Source: Linum tenue (taxonomy: Eukaryota > Streptophyta > Magnoliopsida > Malpighiales > Linaceae). From it: a stretch of DNA of 64,000 bases. Shown in pieces: positions 1 through 8,829 of this stretch. Location of the stretch: positions 8,370,001-8,434,000 of the forward strand of contig CAMGYJ010000011.1 in NCBI GenBank assembly GCA_946122785.1, written 5' to 3'. Within the stretch, counting starts at the first letter, position 1. Each line of letters opens with the position of its first letter. The position numbers were made by a program, and so were the translations under genes. The notes beneath the pieces are model-generated. The model was not told the DNA's origin and did not search any database. It saw nothing but the letters and a program-made list of their open reading frames with translations.

Positions 1-201
1 ATTTGCAACTGAGTCATCTTCAGATGCATAACATCTTAATTAAAAAAGATTTATAAACGAATCTTAATATATATAATGATTGAGATGTAAATAACTATTT
101 TAATTCTTACTTAATGTGACACGCTAATACATATATTACTATTCTATTTTTAGTAACCATTTATACTGGCCGGATAACCCGACTCATTAGATAATGATAT
201 A

Positions 202-560
202 TGTAACATCCCTGCCCTCAGACTAATTATTATGTCATAATGACGTGTTTGTGATCGGGTTACAAAAATTGGTCTTTTGAACCAAAAAGAAAGTGAATAG
301 TGAAAGTTTTAGACTTAATTGCAAGATAAGGAAAGTTTAGGGCCAAATGGACAATTGAGAGGGCTGGAGAATTCTAGATAAGGGAGATAAAAATCTGCCC
401 CATCCTCTTATCTCTCATTTTCTTCTCATCCCTTCCCCTCACTCTCTCCCACGTCCCTCTCTTGCTCTCTTTCTTCCACATGGTTTCACCACCCCAAAAC
501 CATCATCCTTTTTTCAGAAACAAGTAGTAGATAGATAGTTATGGAGACAATGTCTTCCTC
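202..560 (+). mobile_element. Possible LTR remnant (Ty3/gypsy-like start)
   Basis: The segment opens with TGTAACATCCCTGCCC, a style of LTR start common in plant Ty3/gypsy elements. It runs into A-rich leader-like DNA and then a pyrimidine-rich stretch (about 395-480) like an LTR transcript leader. I found no matching second LTR, primer site or target duplication, so the right end is a guess. Bases 1-201 and 561-980 are AT-rich and show nothing I can assign. Confidence 0.28.
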
Positions 561-986
561 ATAAAAATTCAAGATTCATATTTGAAAGACTAAAACAACA
601 ACAAAATTTTTCTTCTTTCATTTCACAAAAAATTGAAAACACCTAAATTTCTCTCATTCTTTCTCTTCTCATAAAGCATTCAACTTTCCCTCTTATTTCT
701 CTTCCAAAAATTTGAAATTACAAAACTTTCCCTTATTTATTTTTTCATAAATCAAACACACCAAAAATTTTCACTTTTTTCTTCCTATAAACCAAAAGGC
801 ATCAAAGTTTCCTTTTTTTTCTTAAAAATTGAAGCACCAAATTTCCCTTTTCCTTTTTTTCCAAAAAGTTGAAAACACTAAAATATCTCGTTTCTTAAAA
901 AATAATCAAATTACCAAATAAACTACTATACTCTATTTATACTTAATTGATAACTTTGTTAATTAGTGAAATTAACAAAAAATTTA

Positions 987-1011
987 ATATATATATATAT
1001 ATATATATATT
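987..1011. repeat. (AT)n microsatellite
   Basis: About twelve uninterrupted AT dinucleotides lie inside AT-rich DNA. Confidence 0.85.
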
Positions 1012-1109
1012 TACTATATTGATGTTATACATTTTCTCAATTATTAATTATTCAGTATTAGCATTATGCTGTTTTTGTATTTTATATTCACTTTTTCTTT
1101 TAATTTTGT

Positions 1110-1480
1110 TAAAGAACTTAATATTCAAGTGAATTTCATGTTTAAATTTTTGTGATTTTATTAAATATATATAATTTTAAGTGAATTTCTTATTTTCAAC
1201 TTTCCTTTACAAAATGAAAAATGATTTTACTTAGGTTTAGAACACAAAAACTTCATTTTGAAAGAACATATTATATAATATAGTAATAATTCATGTCAAT
1301 CGGGCGGGTCACATGTTAGTAGGGTTATGAGTTTAATCTAATTGCGGGTCAATCAAGTTCGGTTCGTCCAGTCGAATAACGAATTAGCTGGATTGCAGAT
1401 CAATCGTGTTACGGACCGGACCCTGTCGTGGGTCATTGACTTTTAGTCGATTCAGATTGAGATCGAGTTGCAGATCAACT
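1110..1480 (+). repeat. Diverged copy of the repeat found upstream of the P450
   Basis: This stretch follows the same order of blocks as 23985-24370 and 24700-25090. First comes an AT-rich part with a 'TTTACTTAGGTTTAGAA'-type block and 'TATTATATAATATA'. It is followed by a run of short GGGTT/GCAGATCAATCG motifs and 'TTGACTTTTAGTC'. It is clearly more diverged than the two tandem copies near the P450, so it is an older dispersed copy. No protein is encoded. Confidence 0.6.
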
Positions 1481-1807
1481 GTATGTAGAAACCCACCCTA
1501 TTGGGGTTTCTTTATTTTCTTAAGTAGGATAATTATTATTAAGGTTAGTAGAGGTTTAGTCGAATTAGGTTATCTTTTAGTGTTTTCTCGTATTTTCCCT
1601 ATAAATACTAGTGTTTTACTCGGCCCGTTGGCCGGAGAATTTCATTTTATCATTTATATCAATTAATTTATCTATATGTTTAATTTTAACGTTCTTATTT
1701 TTGTATGCTCTCACTTTATAAGTGATTATGTGATACGTTTATATTATAAATTCTCAATGCTTAGCACACGCACCTACGATGCTTCAATTCTCTAATCATA
1801 AATTATA

Positions 1808-2894
1808 GGGTGTGCCTACGGTGACATGCATGTCATGGTGACTTGCACTTTCCGGTCGACCTCAGTTAGGATTAGGTCGACCTCATTTAGAATTCGGTCG
1901 ACCTCATATAGGATCTGGTCGACCTCATTTAGGATTCGGTCGACCTCATATAGGATCAGGTCGACCTAATATGTTGTTTCAGTGTAAAAACAGTTCATGG
2001 TGCCTACTTTGGATATTCATATCATACAATTGGCTAGATGGAAATTGAAAACTAATGACTTGTTTTGAAGCTGGAGTGTCCCTCTACATATTGAAGTGAT
2101 TGAGAGCTCGATAGGAAGTTCAGAAGACCATTTTTGAACCTCATCAAAAGGCTATGCCAAAACTGGGAAACTGCCTGGAAATGGCTAAGTCTGAAAACGT
2201 GTTTGTGAAGCCTATTTTGGAGCTCAATTCGAGAAGCATGAATGCGAGTCGAGTCCAGGAGCCTCTACCACGTTAAATTAGGTATGTTTTTATACAAATT
2301 CAAGGTATTGGATGAAAGATTGGATATCTTTAAGGCTTCAAACAAAAGGGTCGAAGTTGCTATGAAGGCTGTTTTTTTGGCAGACTACGAGCACAAGCAA
2401 GCTGCCAGAAAAACAGCCTTCGTAGCAACTTCGAGCCTTTTGTTTGAAGTCTTAAAGATATTCAATCTTTCATCCAAAGCCTTGCCTTTGTATAAAAAAA
2501 TACGTAATTTAACGTGGTAGAGGCCCCTAGACTTGACTCGCATCCATGCTTCTCAAATTGAGCTCCAAAGTAGGCTTGACAAACACGTTGCCAGACTTAG
2601 CCATTTTCAGGCAGTTTCCCAGTTTTGGCATAGCCTTTTGGTCAGGTTCAAAAATGGTCTTCTGGACTATCTATTGAGCTCCCAAGTACTTTAATGTGTA
2701 GAGGGACACTTCAGCTTCAAAACAAGCCTTTAATCTCCAATTTCCATCTAGCCAATTGTAAGATATGAATCTCCAAAGTAGGCACCATGAAACTGTTTTT
2801 ACACTGAAACAACATATTAGGTCGACCTGATCCTATATGAGGTCGACCGAAAAGTACATGTCACTGTGACATGCATGTCACCGTAGCAAAGTCC
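1808..2894. mobile_element. Foldback Mutator-like element (FB-MULE 1)
   Basis: A 1087-bp element is almost entirely one imperfect inverted repeat, with its centre near 2393. Outer ends read GGGTGTGCCTACGGTGACAT on the left and the complement of GGACTTTGCTACGGTGACAT on the right. A perfect 9-bp target duplication TAAATTATA flanks it (1799-1807 and 2895-2903). Terminal GG, long inverted repeats and 9-bp TSDs are typical of Mutator-like elements. Near each end are short repeats of the form GGTCGACCTCATATAGGAT. No transposase is encoded, so it is non-autonomous. The open frame at 2242-2520 is a by-product of the palindrome. A second copy lies in the P450 intron in the opposite orientation. Confidence 0.88.
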
Positions 2895-2903
2895 TAAATT
2901 ATA

Positions 2904-3763
2904 TTGTGAAGGTTTATCACGTCTTATTTAGAATAGTATATAAAAATTGTCAACCAAGGCACTCAAATTTATTATCTTATAAAACATATAACAATTCATG
3001 ATTCTTTATTTAGGACAAACTCACAACCAATTATTAAGAGTTCAGATTATTGGATAAAGATACTTAGTTGCGTGATCAATTGTGTTTATCTATGTTGTCA
3101 AAAAAAAAAAATTGTGTTTATCTCAAATGAAACTTGACACATTCTGTACACCTTATGACGACCAACTTATCTAATCTTGACTTTTTTTCATGTGAATGTT
3201 CATTAAGTATCTGCTGAGGATCTTATATTAAAATTTGTCTATAAAAAAACTCAAATTTAGTATCTTATACAATAGAGTAAATAAAATTTATTAGTCAAAT
3301 CTTTCAAACTTTTCAAATTATCACCAAAGCCCTTCAATTTTCTTATTACAATCCACATAGATTTAGATGCATTAAAAGCGTCATATCATTTGAACAATTA
3401 AATTCTTATTTTTGTAAAATTTTATTTTTATTAAAAATTTATAACTCATACCAACATTGTGGCATTTCACATACATATGAATTCTTGGATGTGTTGTAGA
3501 CACATCAATATTAATATCTAAGCATATATGAAGATTTTACTTTATTTTTTTTAACTATAATTAAGACCTTTGAACTCACCTCGTTCAGCGGAATAGGAAA
3601 ACAAAATTTTGTGGCTAGGATAACTTATCCAAATACATATTGCTTACTGTTACAAACTAAAACATTTTTATTTTGACACTTCGATATAAAAAATATTTTT
3701 GTTATTGCCAAAATTTGGTATTGAGTCATAGAATCACAACCATGTATGCAACAAAATGAATTC
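2904..3763. other. AT-rich intergenic DNA, nothing assignable
   Basis: The stretch is AT-rich with no convincing frame, promoter or repeat. It ends where Athila-like element 1 begins abruptly in mid gag-like sequence (about 3764), which marks a truncation breakpoint. Confidence 0.5.
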
Positions 3764-4901
3764 TTACCCCGAGACCCTTTGGAGCAATCATGGAGGAGAA
3801 GACTATGGATTCGGGTTCCAGTACCAACACCCTTACTACGGAGAACAATCAGACCCCTGGGCATATCAAGAACAACCTCATTACCAAGAAGACTTTCTCC
3901 CACAACCAGAAGGGCCATCGGAGCTGGAGTTACCCATGGCGGCCTTCACGGGCCATTCTGCAGAGCCATGCTACACTCCACAGCCAGATCCAAAATATGA
4001 ATTGAGGCTTCTCATGGAGAAGTTTGATAGAGACAGTGAGAGATCATGGTCTAGGATGGATCTTTGTACCCAGGCCTATCGTGAAACAGAGGAGATCCTC
4101 CTGAGCATTAAGAAGAGCGTCGATGATCTTGAGCGATCTTATGCACAACCTGCTCTAGGTCACCCTTCTGCTACCATACTAGAAGAGGAGGAGGAAGAAG
4201 AAGAAGGCTACAAGGACATTATGGAGCACACCGAAGTTGTCACGGAGAGCTCCCGTGATGATCATGATCAGGAATGTCCTGTCGTAGCCGACCACACCTT
4301 CCCACATCCCACACTAAGCTTTGAAGAGGCGGACATGAGTGAGGAGATGCAAGAAGATCTCATGAAAGAAATTGCTTGGCAACTTGCCCTCCAATCTGTG
4401 CTGGAAGAAGAAGAGCAAGAAAGGGTGCAGAAAGAAGTTGTGGAGGATGACGAAAGTGAAGCAGAAGGAGTTCTTGATCATTTCCCAGGGGTGATACCAC
4501 ATGAAGAAGGATGGGAGGTTGAAGAAGCAATTGGCGTCCAAGCTGAGGACGGAGCTGAGGTGGAAGAGGCATGCACCGGCCATGAGTTACATGTGTTATC
4601 TCCACCAAACTTCGAGGAACTGCTTAGCAAGGATCCATTTGCAGTGTCTCTTTGCCAGACCAAGGCCACATCGACATCAGTCCCTCTTGGTGGACGCGAT
4701 GGTGGCCAATCGATGTTGTCATATCTAGTATGGGGCAATGAGACGAGAGAAGAGAAGAAGAGGTCTCGAGGGTGGAGACGTCATCTGCATCAAGTGCATG
4801 AGCTTCCCTCACCTGTCATACCACATGCTCGTGACTTGAGACTCCACCTCATTGACGAGAACCTCAACTTCAAGGAGGTTTTGGGGTGGACCAAAACTTA
4901 G
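3756..4901 (+). CDS. Gag-like acidic protein of Athila-like element 1 (5' end replaced)
   Basis: This is the best-preserved copy of the gag-like frame in the family, open for 381 codons. The first three or so codons come from flanking DNA, because the element is truncated near 3764; elements 2 and 3 instead begin with MDPHGFSNHWGY about 25 residues further upstream. The protein starts with an aromatic, Tyr/Gln/Pro-rich segment (GGEDYGFG, HPYYGEQ). A glutamate-rich, probably coiled-coil part follows, with an unbroken Glu run near residues 143-150. A conserved C-terminal block contains NFEELLSKDPF, LCQTK, VPLGGRDGGQS and YLVWGNE. No zinc knuckle or pol domain is visible. I infer it is the remnant of an Athila-type gag or a gag-replacing protein. 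The broken start suggests it is not expressed as the family protein. Confidence 0.55.
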   Translation: MNSYPETLWSNHGGEDYGFGFQYQHPYYGEQSDPWAYQEQPHYQEDFLPQPEGPSELELPMAAFTGHSAEPCYTPQPDPKYELRLLMEKFDRDSERSWSRMDLCTQAYRETEEILLSIKKSVDDLERSYAQPALGHPSATILEEEEEEEEGYKDIMEHTEVVTESSRDDHDQECPVVADHTFPHPTLSFEEADMSEEMQEDLMKEIAWQLALQSVLEEEEQERVQKEVVEDDESEAEGVLDHFPGVIPHEEGWEVEEAIGVQAEDGAEVEEACTGHELHVLSPPNFEELLSKDPFAVSLCQTKATSTSVPLGGRDGGQSMLSYLVWGNETREEKKRSRGWRRHLHQVHELPSPVIPHARDLRLHLIDENLNFKEVLGWTKT

Positions 4902-4937
4902 GAGCCATCGTCCGGTCACGACGTGAAAGAAGCGCTT

Positions 4938-4955
4938 GTTGGGAGGCAACCCAAC
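4938..4955 (+). other. Conserved RNA hairpin after the gag-like stop (element 1)
   Basis: GTTGGGAGGCAACCCAAC folds into a 6-bp stem with an AGGCAA loop, 36 nt after the stop codon. The same hairpin is present at 33351-33368 and 56272-56289. In element 2 the third stem pair changes from T-A to G-C on both sides, a compensatory change. Confidence 0.7.
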
Positions 4956-5180
4956 CAGTCGGTTTGCATTTCTTTCTCTATTTCTCCTCGGTTGAGTCAG
5001 TTTTGTTATTTGATTTTAGAGTCAATAACTCAACCTTTGTGAGATTTTGTGTGGTGTTTGTGTTTCGACTACTCTCTCCTCCTGGAATGCACCGTCTGCC
5101 TCGTCCACCATCATTCACCCTGGATCTGGTAACTTCGTTCTACCCTCCTTATCTTTCCTCGATTGAGGATAATGTCGTGC

Positions 5181-5195
5181 TTAAGTGTGGGGGGA
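5181..5195 (+). other. Internal copy of the polypurine-tract motif (element 1)
   Basis: TTAAGTGTGGGGGGA repeats almost exactly the terminal polypurine motif 1.1 kb downstream (6263-6279). It is preceded by a conserved GATAATGTCGTGC block, and the same internal copy occurs in elements 2 and 3. It may be a second plus-strand primer; this is inference. Confidence 0.6.
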
Positions 5196-5903
5196 TGTTC
5201 GATTATGTATGCGGGTGAATGTTTGGTTGTTTGTGTGCTCGGAGCCTAGTCCACTCTCCAAATTTTTAAATTTGAGGGCCCCAAGTACGTGTTTCATGCA
5301 AATTGCCTGCTCAGTATGCTTTGAATTGACAGTCTCTATAGGAATGTGCAACCTAGGGAGGTAGTGTAGCACTATGGAGGATGTTGAAGTATAAGATTTT
5401 TCCTATCTAGCTCTCTGCTGTGCCGGTTGATTTTGTGAATTAGTGGAGCTAAGACCGTTGAATTCATGTGGTAATGTGGACTCTGTTTTGATTGTGTTAT
5501 AGACTCGTGTATCGAACAGGGTGCTCATGTGGAAAATAAAAAGCAGTTGGTCCTCCATGTCGAAATCATCATAATCTTAGACATGGGGTAAGCCCAACGT
5601 GTGTGGCACCGATCATTGCACGAAATCGGGTTTTGGAGGAGATTTTAGTGATCCTTAGTGGGGTACTCCTACAAGGTGAAGCTAAGTTGTCTCTAGTACA
5701 AGTAAAACTTCCACCCGTTGAACGGTTTGCCTACTCGAGGATGTGTTTTTAAGGGCACGGATAGAGCTTTCGACCCCCCTTAATTTCATTGACCCTCCAC
5801 ACGAGTTGAGGAAAAGGAGTTAAAAGAAGTACTCTGGCGAGCGCCAGATGTACAGAAATTGCTCTTCCTCGATTAATAAGGGTCGACCGTTCAAAAGACT
5901 ACA

Positions 5904-5973
5904 GTTGGAACCCCGCCAAATGAAAGAGAAAAGAAAGAAAATGTAAATGAAAGTGAGCAAAAGGGGTTCCAAC
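5904..5973 (+). other. Second conserved stem in the element 1 noncoding block
   Basis: GTTGGAACCCC (5904-5914) pairs perfectly with GGGGTTCCAAC (5963-5973) across a purine-rich, mostly A/G loop. Elements 2 and 3 keep the stem with minor changes, while the loop sequence and length differ between copies. Confidence 0.6.
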
Positions 5974-6262
5974 GGTGAAATAAAGTGAAAAAGCACCCCG
6001 GTACAACGAGTCCTTGGTTGTGAATGTTGTGAGTCCCTTTGTCCATGAACTGATTGCCTTACTTCTACTTCTTCTCATGATCCAGGCTTGAGTCTAGAAC
6101 TCGCATTGAGAGAGATAGGGGACGTCTTAGAAGACAAGTTGCCCTCGTAAGCTGCTTTATGATCTAGAAAATCCGCTACCAATGATGGGGATTGTTTGTT
6201 GCTATAGAGGTCTGGAGAGCTGCATTGGTTTGAGTTAGGGTTGCTTGGGGACAAGCAAACAG

Positions 6263-6279
6263 TTAAGTGTGGGGGAATT
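6263..6279 (+). other. Polypurine tract before the 3' LTR (element 1)
   Basis: TTAAGTGTGGGGGAATT lies directly before the LTR start TGATAGACC, the expected place for the plus-strand primer. Confidence 0.75.
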
Positions 6280-7666
6280 TGATAGACCATTGATTGCACA
6301 TGTTTTTACCCCTATTCTTGAGCCGTTTGAGATGTCGATTCCCGCATTTTAGGCCGATTTCACGCTAGGTTGTTCTTGTTTGTGATATTTCAGGTCCTAG
6401 CACGTGAATGAAGGCTTGGGAACGAGTTCGGGGTCGATTGGACGAAGATTGGACGTTTGGCGAGAATCTGAGGAAGCCACACAGGCACTTTTGCACCTCA
6501 CACGGCCGTGTAACCTGGCCGTGTGGCACAATTTTACACGGACAAGCCACACTGGCCGTGTAGGAGACCCGTTATGGCCGTGTGAAGGCTCGACAAAACT
6601 CACACGGGCAGCCTGGGAATCCACACTGCCGTGTGGCCCTGGCCGTGCAGCATGCCTGGAAGCCCACTAATCGAAACGCAGCGTTTGAACACTCACACGG
6701 GCAGCTGGGAAAGTCACACGGCCGTGTGGCCTGGCCGTGTGATCGGGAATTTCTGGGTTTTAACCCAATTTCGAGCCAAAGGAGAGAGAGAGCTAGGTTT
6801 TGGATCCCAAACACCCAAGGGACGAACCAAAGAGAGAGAGGGCGATTTGAGGGCATTCTTGGAGTGAAATTGGAGGATTTCTTCGTCTTGGAAGCTCGAG
6901 GAACAAGCCCGGACTTGAAGACTGATTATCTGAAGATTCTTACTGCATTCTCTCTCTTCTCTATGGAGTAACTTCCCTTCATTTAGGTTTTGAGGAACCC
7001 TAGCTATGTTTGTTTGATTGGATGATTGTATGAGTACTCCTACTTGCTAATCTTGAGTTCATATTCAATCTATGCACGTTTTCATGATTCAATTCTGCTT
7101 TAGTCGAGATTATTGATTCTGCTTTGATCCTATGAGAGTGAATACCTGATTAGGTCAATAGAGCACCATAGATTGATAGTATTGGATCGATTGCTTTAGT
7201 CGAGGGTTGATTCAATGCTTTGTATCGATTGAGATCCTCATTCGATAGAGGGAATCTAGTTCAGAACGCCTTGATCGGTTGTTCTAGAGAAGGATACGTC
7301 CCTCTAGGCAATTGACTCAAGAGGGCCTTATTCCTTTAGTCGAGACTCAAGGTCTAGTCAAGGATTCTCCGCATTGTGAATCAAAGTGAAACAGGTTAGA
7401 GATCATCAATCATTAATCTGGCTAGTGGATAGGGGGAATCATACCTAAGTGAGTTCCCAACCTGTAATTAGATTAACTTTAACTGTAGTTTGTTAGAGTA
7501 GTTTTAGTTCTTCCATCTTAATCTGGTTTGCTAGATAATGAACTGAAGCTGAGTAATAGTAACTCTAGAGACTAGTGGATTTGATATTTATTACTTGAGC
7601 CACTATACTGCAGTCCCTTTCATTGGTTACACTTGGCCATTGTTAGAGTTGTGTCATAGCGAGTCA
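6280..7666 (+). mobile_element. 3' LTR of Athila-like element 1, mosaic of two subfamilies
   Basis: The LTR spans TGATAGACC to GCGAGTCA (1387 bp). Its upstream part, to about 6776, matches the 3' LTR of element 2 (for example GGTTGTTCTTGTTTGTGATA). From about 6778 onward it matches the other subfamily seen in element 2's 5' LTR and in element 3 (TTTTGGATCCCAAACACCC and following). The upstream part carries many copies of the palindrome CACACGGCCGTGTG and its half-sites (about 6495-6740). Confidence 0.85.
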
Positions 7667-8070
7667 ATAGTGCTCATCTCCCACTGGAAGGAGGTGAGAA
7701 AACAAGAGGAAGGAGAAGTTCAGCTTTCGTCCTGCAGTAGCACTAGAAATAATCCAGAGGTCCATTGGAAGCACTTGATCAAGGTTGAAAGAGCGAGGGA
7801 AGAACACATGAGTAAGGAAATGATGGAACACCCTTAGTCTGGGAGGCAGCCAGCTGGCAGGGATAGGGACATCTAATCCACCAGTTGGTTCAGTTGAGAA
7901 GTTTCCATACTCAGTGGCAAGTTTGAACTCTTGCTTCCAGAACTCATAGGGATGTGCAATATCAAGCCCTTGAGAAGGGAAGCCAAGAATCCCATTTAGA
8001 GCCTCTACTGGTATGGTATTTTTGCTATTGTTATGTAATACCTAATGTGCTCATTTTCTACTGTTTTGAA
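7667..8070 (+). other. Flank of element 1, no recognisable gene
   Basis: The DNA directly after the LTR is less AT-rich and contains a short open frame (7595-7837 partly overlaps the LTR end). I recognise nothing in it. It could be upstream exon or intron sequence of the gene fragment that follows. Confidence 0.35.
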
Positions 8071-8648
8071 GGTAAACAATTCCTCTCAAAGGGGGAAGAG
8101 AGCTGTTGTCCAAGCTGCTGTCCAAGAAGCGGATGTGGATGTGAGGTCCAAACGTGCCAAACACTGCTCCAAGTGTGGACCAGATCACAATATGAGGACA
8201 TGTCCATTGAATAGGGGTCTAGGGATACAGGTAAGCTTTCAAGTTGATATCTTGTGTGAATGGTTAATTACAGTGCATTTATTTTCGCATTGATGTGAGA
8301 ATGGAGAATGGTGAATGACTATGAATGGTATGGTTTTGATAAGGATATGAGATTGAATGTTGGAGATCGAGCTACGATTGATAGGGAAATACGTCATGCA
8401 GCTGCTGGCGTGGGTGTGTATGTCGATGAGAACACGGGGAACCAATATGTTAGGGTGAGTTGCATCATATTATTGTAAGGGTGAGAATGTTTGTCAAGTG
8501 CTGCCTCATAACTTACCTATGTTTGTTCTTACATTTACAGATGAATGGTGACCGTGGCCGCCCTCATGGAGAGCAACCAACAGTTCCTTTAGCCCAAGCT
8601 TCTATGGTGGACTTACATGGAAGCCAACCACCACCAACTCAGCCTTAG
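8071..8648 (+). pseudogene. C-terminal exons of a zinc-knuckle protein, possibly a MULE/FAR1-type transposase
   Basis: Three blocks join in a single phase-0 frame. Exon A (about 8071-8230) ends at CAG|GTAAGC, exon B is 8344-8454 between AAG| and |GTGAGT, and exon C is 8541-8648 after TTTACAG| and ends in TAG. Exon A encodes a basic stretch and CSKCGPDHNMRTC, a zinc knuckle with spacing CX2CX3HX4C, one residue shorter than the common CX2CX4HX4C. Exon B ends in GVGVYVDENTGNQYVR and exon C is Pro/Gln-rich. Such a knuckle near the C-terminus is typical of MuDR-like transposases and their domesticated relatives, but I could not confirm a transposase core upstream, where element 1 sits. Maintained phase across two introns suggests recent decay or a still-used 3' end. 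Confidence 0.45.
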
Positions 8649-8768
8649 CGAGTCATGAAAGCAACCTTTTTGAGTCATTTTTTGTACTGACCAGCAACTG
8701 AGGTTGTTAGGTGCTGTTTTTTTCGACTCATGTAATGACTAGAATAAGCCTTAAGGATTGCTCACTTT

Positions 8769-8818
8769 ATGTTAGGTGTAGTGTAGCTAAGTGATGTTAG
8801 GTGTAGTGTAGCTAAGTG
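8769..8818. repeat. 25-bp tandem duplication
   Basis: ATGTTAGGTGTAGTGTAGCT plus AAGTG occurs twice in a row (8769-8793 and 8794-8818). Confidence 0.85.
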
Positions 8819-8829
8819 ATGTGAACAGG

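Larger units (their letters stand above)
3764..7666 (+). mobile_element. Athila-like gag-only LTR element 1, 5'-truncated
   Basis: Sequence from about 3764 is collinear with elements 2 (30582-36050) and 3 (53382-59063). It holds the gag-like frame, a conserved noncoding block of about 1.4 kb, a polypurine tract and one 3' LTR (6280-7666). The 5' LTR, primer site and first codons are missing. No reverse transcriptase, integrase or protease can be read, so the element is non-autonomous and would rely on a related Athila-type partner. Its LTR is a mosaic of two subfamilies. Confidence 0.85.

Noticed and set aside
1860..1970. Short regularly spaced GGTCGACCT repeats considered as a CRISPR-like array
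   Set aside because: Units are about 20 bp with tiny spacers at the edge of a MULE; the genome is eukaryotic.
2242..2520. Open frame of 92 codons in the foldback element
   Set aside because: It lies across the palindrome centre and recurs in mirrored form in the other copy (28234-28534, both strands); no domain, so a by-product of the inverted repeat.
3625..3918. - strand frame of 97 codons over the gag-like region
   Set aside because: Overlaps the well-supported + strand gag-like frame; low-complexity shadow.
6404..6971. Several frames in the LTR of element 1
   Set aside because: They arise from the CACACGGCCGTGTG repeats and appear in different frames in each LTR copy; not conserved as protein.
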